From: Tardiphaga sp. 709
GTDB taxonomy: Bacteria > Pseudomonadota > Alphaproteobacteria > Rhizobiales > Xanthobacteraceae
DNA: 64,000 bases
Direction: 5' to 3'
NCBI RefSeq assembly: GCF_032401055.1
Contig: NZ_CP135529.1
Span: 3,284,501-3,348,500 of the forward strand
Shown here: positions 55,601 through 63,940 of the stretch, piece after piece
Layout of the letters: each line of letters opens with the position of its first letter
Position numbering within the stretch: position 1 is the stretch's first letter
Notes under the pieces: model-generated
Database searches by the model: none
What the model was told of the DNA's origin: nothing
Seen by the model: only the letters and a program-made list of their open reading frames with translations
Position numbers and translations under genes: made by a program

Positions 55601-57630
55601 CCGTCCTGAATTTTCTCGTCAGCGATCCCGACGACAACAGCTTCACCTTCACGGTCTCCGACGTCGAACACGGCGTGTTCAAGATCAAGCAGGGAAACAG
55701 CTGGGTCGAGACCGATCACTTCACCACCGCAGACCTGAAGACCGGCCGGGTTATCTTCACGCATGATGGCGGCGGAATTCCGCCGTCATATAGCGTCACG
55801 GCCGACGACAACCACACCGATACACCCAATCACCTGAGCGATCCGGTCGACAGCACCGTGGTCTTCATCCCGGTCAACGACGCGCCGAAGATCGAAAGCG
55901 CGTACTTCAGCGTGGATCAGGGCGGCAGCGTCCTGCTCCACGTATCGAATTTCGGCATCTGCGATCCTGACAGCAGCAGCTTCAAATTCACCGTCTCCAA
56001 TGTCAAAGGCGGCCATTTCGAGACTTACAATTACAGCCACGGACGGTGGTCGTGGACGACCGATACGAGCTTCACGACGGCTGAGCTGAACGCCAACCAT
56101 GTTCGTTTCGCGCAGGACGGCAGCACGACGACGCCGAGCTTTACGATCAAGGCGGACGACGGCTCATCGTTCAATAGCACAAGCGCTCCATTCGGCGGCA
56201 GCAGTCTGCTCACGCATCCGGCGCCAGTCGCGAACGAGGATCACATCGTCAATGCGGCGCTGCCCGCCGGCGACGGCTGGCATCTCGATACCGACAATGG
56301 CCATTACTATCGGCTGGTGACGACGGCGATGAGCTGGGGCGTTGCAAAGATGGCGGCCCAGGCTGACGGCGCCTATCTCGCAACGATTACCAGCCAATCC
56401 GAACAGGATTTTGTCGGACCGCTCGCCGCCGGCTATCGCGCATGGCTTGGCGGCGTGAGCAATGATGATGCGCACGGCTCCGGACATTTCTACTGGGTGA
56501 CCGGTCCGGAGGCGGGCGAGCCTGTTAGCTACACGCACTGGGCCACACACGAGCCAAACGGCGGCGGCGGTGCGAATACGCAATACATCCATATCGAGGG
56601 CGTCGCCGACCGCCAAAATCTGGGATGGAACGACGAACCGGGCTTCGACAACGGACGCGTCTTTATCGAGGAAGTTGGCGGGTTGCCCGGACAGGTCGCA
56701 TTCCGCGAAGATACCGGGACGACGTTGACGACGCGACAGCTGCTGCAGAACGACACTGCCCTGAACCCAAGCTCGCTTTCGATAACCGCGGTCAGCGCGA
56801 CGAGCACCCACGGCGGAACGGTGACGCTCGACGGCAATATCATCACCTATCACCCGGCTGCGAATTTTAACGGCGCCGACAGTTTCACCTATACGCTGTT
56901 CGATGGCGTTGCGACCGCAACCGGCACCGTCAGCTTCGACGTTGCACCGGTCAATGACGCGCCAACGATCTCGACGGAAAACCTTTCGGTGTCGGAAAGC
57001 CCGTCCGGGCAGGTCACGCTCAAGGGGATTTCCGTCACGGATATCGATTCCACGAGCGGCAATTTCACGGTGACCACCGCTGACGGGTGGGGCCATGCGA
57101 CGCCCGCAGGAGGCGGCGCACAGGACTTTGCCGCTATCAACGCGGGCCTCACACAGGGCATCACCTATGCGCCCGGCAACTCGGCGCATCCAACCACCGA
57201 GACGGTGACGGTAATGGTCACCGATAATGCCGGCGCATCCGATTCAGTGAATTTCATCTTTGCGCTGTCGGACACAGCTCCGGTCGCGCTCAAGGGAACA
57301 GCCGGCAAGGACGTGATCCTCGCGACCGACGCGAGCGACACCATGACCGGCGGCGCCGGCAAGGACCAGTTCGTCTTCACTAGCAACCAAGGTCAGCATT
57401 CGATCACCGACTTCACGCAGGGCGAAGACCGGATCGATCTCCACATGCCGAATGCGCCGACGACTGGCAATACTCTGACGGCCTGGCTCGATGCGCACGC
57501 CACCCAGGTCGGTAATGATACGCTGATCCATCTCGATGCGCCCGACGCGGTGGTGCAGACCAACACGATTTTGCTTCAGGACGTGGTCAAAAGCCATCTC
57601 ACTGCAAACGACTTCATTCTGCATGCCTGA
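52669..57630 (+). CDS. Giant type-I-secreted adhesin: FecR-like N-terminus, cadherin/CSPG repeats, C-type lectin domain
   Basis: 1653 residues, acidic, starting at TTG (the only start after an in-frame TAG). Residues about 118-235: FecR-like domain (NVGDQVQKGDVVQAGGDSSL, GTITFVAGETAKHGNMRVDT, VATMGIRGTAVLVEI). About 323-345: Gly/Ser/Pro linker. About 380-610: VCBS/cadherin-like units. CSPG-like repeats begin near 617, 848, 958 and 1071. About 1202-1338: a C-type lectin domain (GHYYRLVTTAMSWGVAKMAA onward) with E1295-P-N1297 and W1320-N-D1322, the sugar/calcium residues. About 1350-1530: more cadherin-like folds. C-terminus: GGAGKDQFVF and LTANDFILHA, as in type I secretion signals. No N-terminal Sec signal. 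The exporter genes follow directly. It is probably a surface or released glycan-binding adhesin. Confidence 0.88.
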   Translation: MNYAGPFEFSQSGDAPAEPTAGGGSIGHTFSAHTAGSAIVVQDANLLFSGDYKRSGVDLVLSKDGHEHVVSDYFKGSLRAALSSPDGAQLSGDLVTALVGEVQVAQLGGGANAAAQVIGTVSKLAGSATAIRNGVSVMLNVGDQVQKGDVVQAGGDSSLTMTFIDGTVFGLSANARMVLNEMVYDPQGSSNSSLLSLVQGTITFVAGETAKHGNMRVDTPVATMGIRGTAVLVEIGFEVPGQGGAPPVKFQVLVEPNGVTGSYVLYSKTGGQAIGTVNAAGQVTSVLGNGDTSTGVADPLTPIARAIIEQTLQTYFPNYVPNANPRSGPGGGSSPGDPNSGTSPDPLKFIIPDFLPNQPYTVPIKLQGDGSNTSPIDVTFTRFNTAPIITVTPVVVTLPVNQNSFDIRDQVRINDPDIGDVATPYVPGTARVISASGPSGTPAALDLKTLIVVDPATGHVSYDPAAFAFLGAGQQAVYTIGFDSQSGPDTTHETLTFTVDGTNDVPVVVSPLTAAASQDDGVQSFNLLAGASDADLGETATLTVGNVKFALNGGTAQNAAPTGVTLTGTTLHVDPSAFAYLGQGQIATITVTYNVIDAHGATVAQTETITVTGVNDQPTIVSTNFTVPQGGEVTLGATSFTISDPDVGSDFTFTVSNVSGGTFVVDSNNFRLFRVAAFDEGGGQTITFTMADLIAGRVHFISDGSGPPSFNLQVDDGSGTSNSQSPVELQTVAFSDLAPVVKGPLTSAANEGDCAVTVNLLECARDPDGGTLSIDNVHYTVGKNDSTALPVGFSLNGASLTYDPANKAFDHLAAGEKMVVTVNYDILDGQGGKTPQTETITITGTNDRPVIKSASFALTEGGITILSASNIGVSDPDSQDFTFSVSQVSHGKFQILTGTGWRDTSTFTSDDLDSGRVRFVHDRSEYDASFSIKADDGQSEHNVSNTFRSTIEIEHVNDAPKMLAAPLLIAEGGTVVLTVLNFLVSDPDDNSFTFTVSDVEHGVFKIKQGNSWVETDHFTTADLKTGRVIFTHDGGGIPPSYSVTADDNHTDTPNHLSDPVDSTVVFIPVNDAPKIESAYFSVDQGGSVLLHVSNFGICDPDSSSFKFTVSNVKGGHFETYNYSHGRWSWTTDTSFTTAELNANHVRFAQDGSTTTPSFTIKADDGSSFNSTSAPFGGSSLLTHPAPVANEDHIVNAALPAGDGWHLDTDNGHYYRLVTTAMSWGVAKMAAQADGAYLATITSQSEQDFVGPLAAGYRAWLGGVSNDDAHGSGHFYWVTGPEAGEPVSYTHWATHEPNGGGGANTQYIHIEGVADRQNLGWNDEPGFDNGRVFIEEVGGLPGQVAFREDTGTTLTTRQLLQNDTALNPSSLSITAVSATSTHGGTVTLDGNIITYHPAANFNGADSFTYTLFDGVATATGTVSFDVAPVNDAPTISTENLSVSESPSGQVTLKGISVTDIDSTSGNFTVTTADGWGHATPAGGGAQDFAAINAGLTQGITYAPGNSAHPTTETVTVMVTDNAGASDSVNFIFALSDTAPVALKGTAGKDVILATDASDTMTGGAGKDQFVFTSNQGQHSITDFTQGEDRIDLHMPNAPTTGNTLTAWLDAHATQVGNDTLIHLDAPDAVVQTNTILLQDVVKSHLTANDFILHA

Positions 57631-57797
57631 TCCCGTGCGGAGGGATTTCGGCACTGGCCGACTGGTCCATTAACTGTCCCTAATGGACCACCTGCACAAA
57701 TCGTCCCGATGATGGCATAATGACCGTTAGATCAGGGCTCGGGTGGTATGCAGCACCTGACGACCATCGATCCATGCGATCCGCAAAAGGTTTGACG

Positions 57798-59555
57798 ATG
57801 CAGCGTGGACTGTCACGAACCTCCAGCCTGCCGGCGCGGAACGAGCTCGGCGATGCCTTGCGGGCCTGCCGCGGCGCCTTTCTGGGCGTCGGGCTGATGA
57901 GCTGCATGATCAATATCCTGTATCTGACCGGCTCGTTCTTCATGCTCGAGGTCTATGACCGCGTGCTGCCGAGCCGCAGCGTGCCGACCCTCGTCGGTCT
58001 CATCATACTGGCCGGCGGACTCTACGTGGCCCAAGGTATTCTCGACCTGCTGCGCGGTCGCATTCTGGTACGGATCGGCAGTTCGCTCGACGAGGCGCTG
58101 AGCCCTCGCGTGTTCCAAACCGTGGTGCGACTGCCCCTCCTCGCCGGCGGACACAACGAAGGCCTGCAGCCGCTGCGCGACCTCGATAATGTTCGCTCGT
58201 TCCTCTCCGGCATGGGGCCGAGCGCACTGTTCGACCTGCCCTGGCTGCCGCTCTATCTGGCGATCTGCTTTGCCTTCCATCCGATGATCGGCGTTACCGC
58301 GCTGGTCGGCGCAGTTCTGCTGGTGGGCCTGACGATCCTCACGGAAATCATGACCCGCGAACCTGCGCGCGAGGCCAACGGTCTTGCGGCACGCCGCAGC
58401 GGGATTGCCTCAGCCAGCCGGCGCAATGCCGAAGTCGTCGTCGCGATGGGCATGGCGGGGCGTCTGACGCAGCGCTGGCGCGAGGCCAACGAGACCTATC
58501 TCGCCGGGAACCAGCGCACCAGCGACGTGGCCGGCGGTCTCGGCGCCATCGCCAAGGTCATGCGCATGATCCTGCAATCAGCAGTGCTCGGCGTCGGCGC
58601 CTATCTCGTGATCAATCAGGAGGCCACCGCCGGCATCATCATCGCCGGCTCGATCCTCAGCGCCCGCGCGCTGGCGCCGGTCGACCTGGCGATCGCGCAC
58701 TGGAAGGGCTTTGTCACCGCCCGGCAGAGCTGGCATCGGCTCAACGGGCTGCTATACGCTCTGCCGGATCAGGCAGCTGTTACTCAGCTGCAGAACCCGT
58801 CGCAGAAACTGACCATCGAAGGCGTCAGCATCGCACCGCCGGGTGAGCAGAAGATCACGGTCAGCGACATCACTTTTGCACTCGCGGCCGGCAACGGCCT
58901 CGGCATCATCGGACCGTCGGGCTCCGGCAAGTCATCGCTGCTGCGCGCGCTGGTCGGCGTCTGGAAGCCGGTGCGCGGTCATGTCCGGCTCGACGCCGCG
59001 GCGCTCGACCAATGGGCACCGGACGATCTCGGCCGCCATATCGGCTATTTGCCTCAAGATGTCGAATTGTTCGCAGGCTCCATTGCCGACAATATCTGCC
59101 GTTTCGATCCCGATGCGAAGGATGACGACATCATCACCGCGGCAAGGCAGGCCGGCGTCCATGACCTCATCGTCGGCATGCGCGAGGGCTATGATACGCA
59201 GGTCGGCGATCACGGCGGCGTTCTATCCGCCGGCCAGGCGCAACGCATCGCGCTAGCACGCGCGCTTTACGGCGATCCGTTCCTGATCGTCCTCGACGAG
59301 CCGAATTCCAATCTCGACACCGAAGGCGATGAAGCGCTGACCAAGGCCGTGCGCGCAGCCCGTACGCGCGGCGCCATCGTCATCGTGGTTGCACACCGGC
59401 CGATCGGCATCGAAGGCGTCGACATGCTGCTAGTGCTAAAGGATGGTCGCATGCAGGCCTTTGGGCCGAAGGAGACCGTGCTGGGTCAGGTGCTGCAGCG
59501 CCCGGCAGCACAGCCGATCAAGATCGTCGCCGACGGTGGAGTAGCCAAGCCATGA
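57798..59555 (+). CDS. Type I secretion ABC transporter (PrtD/LapB-like)
   Basis: Inner-membrane exporter, 585 residues. Membrane domain (about 30-300) with LMSCMINILYLTGSFFMLEV, then an ABC domain with Walker A GIIGPSGSGKSSLLRAL, signature LSAGQAQRIALARAL, Walker B FLIVLDEPNSNLD and H-loop VVAHRP. There is no N-terminal C39 peptidase domain, as in the PrtD class that moves RTX-type substrates. It follows the adhesin by about 170 bases and overlaps the adaptor gene (ATGA). Start ATG 57798 is preferred (AAGG upstream); ATG 57720 and 57774 are alternatives. Confidence 0.93.
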   Translation: MQRGLSRTSSLPARNELGDALRACRGAFLGVGLMSCMINILYLTGSFFMLEVYDRVLPSRSVPTLVGLIILAGGLYVAQGILDLLRGRILVRIGSSLDEALSPRVFQTVVRLPLLAGGHNEGLQPLRDLDNVRSFLSGMGPSALFDLPWLPLYLAICFAFHPMIGVTALVGAVLLVGLTILTEIMTREPAREANGLAARRSGIASASRRNAEVVVAMGMAGRLTQRWREANETYLAGNQRTSDVAGGLGAIAKVMRMILQSAVLGVGAYLVINQEATAGIIIAGSILSARALAPVDLAIAHWKGFVTARQSWHRLNGLLYALPDQAAVTQLQNPSQKLTIEGVSIAPPGEQKITVSDITFALAAGNGLGIIGPSGSGKSSLLRALVGVWKPVRGHVRLDAAALDQWAPDDLGRHIGYLPQDVELFAGSIADNICRFDPDAKDDDIITAARQAGVHDLIVGMREGYDTQVGDHGGVLSAGQAQRIALARALYGDPFLIVLDEPNSNLDTEGDEALTKAVRAARTRGAIVIVVAHRPIGIEGVDMLLVLKDGRMQAFGPKETVLGQVLQRPAAQPIKIVADGGVAKP

Positions 59556-60859
59556 CTACGCCGCTGACAGGATCGCGCCGCTCGATCCGAATCCACCTCA
59601 TTATCGGCCTCGTCGTTGTGCTCGTGCTCGCAGGCGGTTTGGGCGGCTGGGCGTCGACGGCGCAGATCTCCGGCGCCCTGATCGCACCCGGTTCGGTGGT
59701 CGTGGATTCCAACGTCAAGAAAGTCCAGCACCCGACCGGTGGCGTCGTCGGCGAAGTGCGCGCCCGCGACGGCGACGTGGTGAAAGCCGGCGATGTCGTC
59801 GTGCGTCTCGACGACACGGTCACCAAGGCCGGCCTCGCCATCGTCACCAAGAACCTCAACGGATTGTGGGCGCGCGCAGCGCGGCTGGAAGCCGAGCAGC
59901 GCGGCGTCGATCGTATTACGTTTCCACCGCAGCTTATCGAGCAGATCGCGGATGACGACGTGAAGAATGTCATCGCCAGCGAAACGAAGCTGTTCAATGT
60001 GCGCTCGACCGGCCGCGTCGGCCAGAAGCAGCAGCTTCGCGAACGCATCGCGCAGCTCAACGAGGAGATCGCCGGCCTCACCGCGCAGGAAACTGCCAAG
60101 ACGCGCGAAATCGCGCTCGTGGAAAAGGAGCTGGTCGGCGTCCGCGGATTGTTCGATCAACAGCTGGTGCAGATCTCGCGCCTGACCATTCTGGAACGCG
60201 ACGCCGCGCGCCTCGCCGGCGAACGCGCACAGTTCATCGCCGCCCGCGCCCAGGCCAAGGGCAAGATCACCGAAATCGAGCTGCAGATTTTCCAGATCGA
60301 CAAGGACCTCGTCAGCGAAGTCTCCAAGGATCTGCGCGAGACCAATGACAAGATCGGCGAATTCGTCGAGCGCAAGGTCACAGCCGAGGACCAGCTGCGC
60401 CGCATCGACATTCGCGCGCCGCAGGACGGCATGGTGCTGCAGTCCACTGTGCATACGATCGGCGGCGTCATCACCGCAGGCGATGCCATCATGCTGATCG
60501 TGCCGCAGACCGACAATCTGTCGGTGGAAGCCCGGGTCAATCCGCAGGATATCGACAAGCTGCAGATCGGCCAGAAGACGCTGCTGCGCCTCTCCGCCTT
60601 CAACCAGCGCACCACGCCGGAGCTCAACGGCGCCGTCAGCCGCGTCTCGCCGGATACGACGACGGATCAACGCACAGGGCAGAGCTATTACACGATCCGG
60701 ATTTCGATGCCGGCATCGGAAGTCGCCAAGCTCGGCGATGTACGGCTGATCCCCGGCATGCCTGTCGAAGCCTTCGTGCAAACCGGCGACCGCACCATGC
60801 TGTCCTATCTCGCCAAGCCGCTGAGCGATCAATTGATGCGCGCCTTCCGCGAGAAATGA
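59552..60859 (+). CDS. Type I secretion periplasmic adaptor (HlyD family)
   Basis: Membrane-fusion protein linking the ABC exporter to an outer-membrane TolC-type channel, 435 residues. One membrane helix near the N-terminus (HLIIGLVVVLVLAGGLGGW), a lipoyl-type half (HPTGGVVGEVRARDGDVVKA), a long coiled coil (about 170-300, LRERIAQLNEEIAGLT) and a second lipoyl half (IDIRAPQDGMVLQSTVHTIG). It starts inside the exporter stop by a 4-base ATGA overlap. The TolC-like partner is not in the window. Confidence 0.94.
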   Translation: MTTPLTGSRRSIRIHLIIGLVVVLVLAGGLGGWASTAQISGALIAPGSVVVDSNVKKVQHPTGGVVGEVRARDGDVVKAGDVVVRLDDTVTKAGLAIVTKNLNGLWARAARLEAEQRGVDRITFPPQLIEQIADDDVKNVIASETKLFNVRSTGRVGQKQQLRERIAQLNEEIAGLTAQETAKTREIALVEKELVGVRGLFDQQLVQISRLTILERDAARLAGERAQFIAARAQAKGKITEIELQIFQIDKDLVSEVSKDLRETNDKIGEFVERKVTAEDQLRRIDIRAPQDGMVLQSTVHTIGGVITAGDAIMLIVPQTDNLSVEARVNPQDIDKLQIGQKTLLRLSAFNQRTTPELNGAVSRVSPDTTTDQRTGQSYYTIRISMPASEVAKLGDVRLIPGMPVEAFVQTGDRTMLSYLAKPLSDQLMRAFREK

Positions 60860-60869
60860 CCCGGCACCC

Positions 60870-63095
60870 ATGAAGCGCATGCGGCGAGTAAGACGGCTGG
60901 CGCAGAAGTTTGGACGGGCGCGGGCGTTTTGCGTCGTGTTGCTCCTGGGCCTCGCATTGCTGCGCATCGCAGATCCTTCGGCGATCGAGGAATTGCGCAT
61001 GCGGACTTTCGACACCTATCAGGTGATCGAGCCGCGGGTGAAAACGGCAAGACCTGTCGTGATCGTCGATATCGACGAAAAGAGTCTCGCAAAGGACGGT
61101 CAATGGCCGTGGCCGCGCACCCGCGTTGCCGAACTCGTCACCAAGCTGACACGCGCCGGTGCGGTGGTGATCGCGTTCGATATCGTGTTTCCCGAGCCGG
61201 ACCGAATGACGCCTGCGATTGCTGCAGATTTCTTCCAGGGACTGGATGAAGAGACACGGGCCAAGCTCCGCGCGCTTCCGAGCAATGACGCGATACTGGC
61301 ACAGGCGATAAAGCAGTCGCGCGTCGTATTGGGTGAATCGGGGCTGCCCAACCCGGTCAAGACGCTGGACAATTCGCTGCCGCTGACGGGACTCGCCATG
61401 CTGGGCGGCGATCCTGCCCCATACATGATCAATTTTCCGGGGCTGCTCCGCAACGTATCGACGCTGGAATCCGCTGCAGCCGGCCGCGGTCTGCTGACCA
61501 TTCGTACCGAGCGTGACGCGATCGTTCGGCGCGTGCCGATGCTGATGCAAGCTCAGGGCATGACGCTGCCATCGCTGAGTTTCGAAATGCTGCGCGTCGC
61601 CACAGGTACAGATACCATTCTGACCAGATCGGACGAGGCAGGTATTCGCAGCATCGCGGTCAAGGGCCTGCAAATTCCAACCGATCGCAACGGGCAGTTC
61701 TGGGTGCATTTCGCGAAGCACGATCCGTCGATATATATTCCGGCGTCCGACGTACTCGACGGCAGCTTCCCGCCCGGTGCCATTGCAGGCAAGCTGGTGT
61801 TGATCGGGACATCGTCGGTGGGATTGCTGGACGTCAAGACAACCCCGATTGATCCGGTGCTGCCGGGCGTCGAAGTGCACGCGCAGGTGCTGGAAAGCGC
61901 GTTGACACGGCAGGTGCTGTCGCAGCCGAACTATGCAATCGCCGTCGAGCTCGGCGTCGCGTTGCTGCTTGGTGTCGTGGTGATCTCGCTGGCACCCATG
62001 TTCGGTCCTGTGACGCTGGTCCTCATGGGGTCGGTTTTTGCCGCACTACTCGCCGGCACATCCTGGTACTTCTACACGAAACATCGCCTGCTGATCGACT
62101 TCACCTATCCCCTGTTCTCGACCACGCTGATCTATCTCACGCTCATCTTCAGCAATTTCGTGCGCGAGCAGGCGCAGCGCCGCCGCATCCGATCCGCTTT
62201 CAGTCAGTATCTGTCGCCGGCGCTGGTGGCTCAGCTCGCCCAGTCGCCGGAGAAACTGGTGCTTGGCGGCGAGGAACGCGAGATGACCATCATGTTCTCG
62301 GACGTACGCGGCTTCACGACCATCTCCGAGTCCTACAAGCACGATCCGCATGGCCTGACCACGCTGATGAACCGCTTCCTCACGCCGCTGACCAATGCGA
62401 TCCTCGATCGCAAGGGCACCATCGACAAATATATGGGCGACGCCATCATGGCGTTCTGGAATGCGCCGCTCGACGACGGTCAGCACCAGATCAATGCCTG
62501 CCACGCCGCCCTCGACATGCTGGAGCGCATCGACGCGCTGAACAAGCTGCGCCAGACCGAGGCCGAGAATGGCGGCCATGTCTACATCCCGATCAATGTC
62601 GGCATCGGCCTCAATACCGGCATTTGCGTCGTCGGCAATATGGGATCGGACCTTCGTTTCGACTATTCGGTGCTCGGCGACAGCGTCAATCTGGCCTCGC
62701 GTCTCGAAGGCCAGTCAAAGGAATACGGCTTTCCGATCATCGTGGGCTCGAAGACCGCACTCGCCGTCAGGGACAGGTTCGCCATTCTCGAACTCGATTT
62801 CATCATGGTGAAGGGGAAGAAAGAACCGGAAGTGATCTACGCCATCGCCGGACGTGAGGACGTGACGCATTCGGAACGCTTCCAGACGCTGCGCAACCTG
62901 ACCATCGAGATGCTGGCCTGCTATCGTAGTCGCGACTGGGACGACGCGTTGTACGCCATCGAGCGCGGTCGCAATTCCGATGTCGCGAATGCGCTCGAGA
63001 AGCTCTACGAGCTCTATGAGAAACGCATCCGCGCCTATCAGGAGACCCCGCCACCAGCGGACTGGAACGGCTCGTTTGCATTGCTGACGAAGTGA
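60870..63095 (+). CDS. CHASE2-class III adenylate/guanylate cyclase
   Basis: Membrane nucleotide cyclase, 741 residues. An N-terminal helix (AFCVVLLLGLALLRIADP), an extracytoplasmic CHASE2 sensor (about 45-340; VIVDIDEKSLAKDGQWPWPR, IAFDIVFPEPDRMTP), three more helices (about 348-430) and a class III cyclase domain (about 465-650). Catalytic residues appear intact: metal Asp residues in IMFSDVRGFTTISE and DKYMGDAIMAFWNAP, and transition-state N/R in LGDSVNLASRLEGQ. The gene is 10 bases after the adaptor gene, so it is probably in the secretion operon. Product (cAMP or cGMP) is not settled. Confidence 0.9.
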   Translation: MKRMRRVRRLAQKFGRARAFCVVLLLGLALLRIADPSAIEELRMRTFDTYQVIEPRVKTARPVVIVDIDEKSLAKDGQWPWPRTRVAELVTKLTRAGAVVIAFDIVFPEPDRMTPAIAADFFQGLDEETRAKLRALPSNDAILAQAIKQSRVVLGESGLPNPVKTLDNSLPLTGLAMLGGDPAPYMINFPGLLRNVSTLESAAAGRGLLTIRTERDAIVRRVPMLMQAQGMTLPSLSFEMLRVATGTDTILTRSDEAGIRSIAVKGLQIPTDRNGQFWVHFAKHDPSIYIPASDVLDGSFPPGAIAGKLVLIGTSSVGLLDVKTTPIDPVLPGVEVHAQVLESALTRQVLSQPNYAIAVELGVALLLGVVVISLAPMFGPVTLVLMGSVFAALLAGTSWYFYTKHRLLIDFTYPLFSTTLIYLTLIFSNFVREQAQRRRIRSAFSQYLSPALVAQLAQSPEKLVLGGEEREMTIMFSDVRGFTTISESYKHDPHGLTTLMNRFLTPLTNAILDRKGTIDKYMGDAIMAFWNAPLDDGQHQINACHAALDMLERIDALNKLRQTEAENGGHVYIPINVGIGLNTGICVVGNMGSDLRFDYSVLGDSVNLASRLEGQSKEYGFPIIVGSKTALAVRDRFAILELDFIMVKGKKEPEVIYAIAGREDVTHSERFQTLRNLTIEMLACYRSRDWDDALYAIERGRNSDVANALEKLYELYEKRIRAYQETPPPADWNGSFALLTK

Positions 63096-63744
63096 GCCGT
63101 CATTTCGGAACGCGACCCCTGGCTCAGTAATCGTTTGAACTTCAGGCAGCCACGCGCTTCAGACATGCGACATCGCCCCTGTTGTTTGCGGCGCGGGGGC
63201 GCCGTCGTGTCTTGCATTCCCACCCCCTGTTGAGAGGGCGTGCGGAACGCCGGGTGCCCGTTGCACCCTTGGGCCTGATGCCATGCGGTCTTCCGCAGGG
63301 GTAATGCATCAGGACTTTCGGAGGCGCCGAGCAAGTGCCCGACGTTCCGCATACGGTGTTTTTTCGGTTGCTTGCGCGTTGCCATGGCGAACGATCCGAT
63401 CACCAAAATTACAGTCCCAAGGCGAAGGGACAAGGTGCCTCAAGCGAGAAAGCCGGACGCATTTCAATTTGGTCGTCCGTCACACTGTCCAGGGGTCTTT
63501 CCATCCCAAGGTCGGCCGTCTCCTTGCCAGTGGCAGTGCTGGCGCAGATCCGTCCTGCCCGAAGACAGACGTCACCCATGAACCGCGTAACGCCGCATCT
63601 CCGGCGTCCACCGCACCCTGCCCCGCGAACGTGACGATCGCGATCGCCCCTCTCGGTGGGGCAGGACAAAGGGGAATATAAACCTGATGGAGATGCTGTC
63701 AACGGGGGATAGGAAAAAATGTTTGACGCAACCTCGGCCACACC
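63096..63744. other. Gene-free tail with structured block
   Basis: About 650 bases after the cyclase gene with several overlapping frames on both strands, none of which resembles protein by composition or has a convincing ribosome site. It contains the strong hairpin block at 63252-63364 (listed separately). The rest, up to a T-rich patch at about 63713, shows no motif that I can name. Confidence 0.55.
63252..63364 (+). ncRNA. Candidate structured RNA or structured repeat
   Basis: Two consecutive hairpins: GGGTGC-CCGTT-GCACCC (63252-63268), then an 8-base outer stem CCTGATGC/GCATCAGG (63274-63313) enclosing a 5-base TGCGG/CCGCA stem with a TCTT loop. Further along are a weak GGCGC/GTGCC pair and CCG-CATA-CGG followed by a T-run at 63359-63364, like a weak terminator. 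The pattern is consistent with a transcribed RNA or with a dispersed element. I cannot assign a family. Confidence 0.35.
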
Positions 63745-63940
63745 CGTCATTCCGGGGCGCGAGGAGACGCCGAAGGCGGCGTATCGCGAACCCGGAATCC
63801 CGACCTGTTTTGCGCTGAACACTCCCGGATTCCGGGTTCACACTTCAGCGGCTTCGCCGCTTTCGTGTGCCCCGGAATGACAGTGGAAACTCAGGGTTCG
63901 CGCTCTGCCGGCTTCGCCGGCGACGCGCCCCGGAATGACG
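63745..63940. repeat. Compound dispersed repeat (CGTCATTCCGGGGCGCG type)
   Basis: At least three copies of a CATTCCGGGG / CCCCGGAATGAC inverted unit, with internal hairpins AGCGGCTTCGCCGCT and GCCGGCTTCGCCGGC. Such CATTCCGGGG blocks are a multi-copy intergenic repeat in this bacterial group. It lies at the right edge of the window, with no gene visible on its far side. Confidence 0.75.

Noticed and set aside
54190-56200. Tandem DNA repeats or CRISPR-like array in the adhesin gene
   Set aside because: Repetition is at the protein-domain level (CSPG/cadherin units of about 110 residues) with diverged DNA; no short identical repeats with spacers.
57290-57450. Canonical RTX calcium-repeat array at the adhesin C-terminus
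   Set aside because: Only one GGAGKD-like unit is visible. The C-terminus fits a type I secretion signal, but not a long RTX nonapeptide array.
59486-61015. 509-codon open frame on the minus strand
   Set aside because: Antisense to the HlyD adaptor and the start of the cyclase; composition typical of a complementary-frame shadow.
63283-63681. Overlapping open frames of about 100-130 codons after the cyclase
   Set aside because: No ribosome site, Arg/Pro/Ser-heavy composition and competing frames on both strands; better explained as structured or repeated noncoding DNA.
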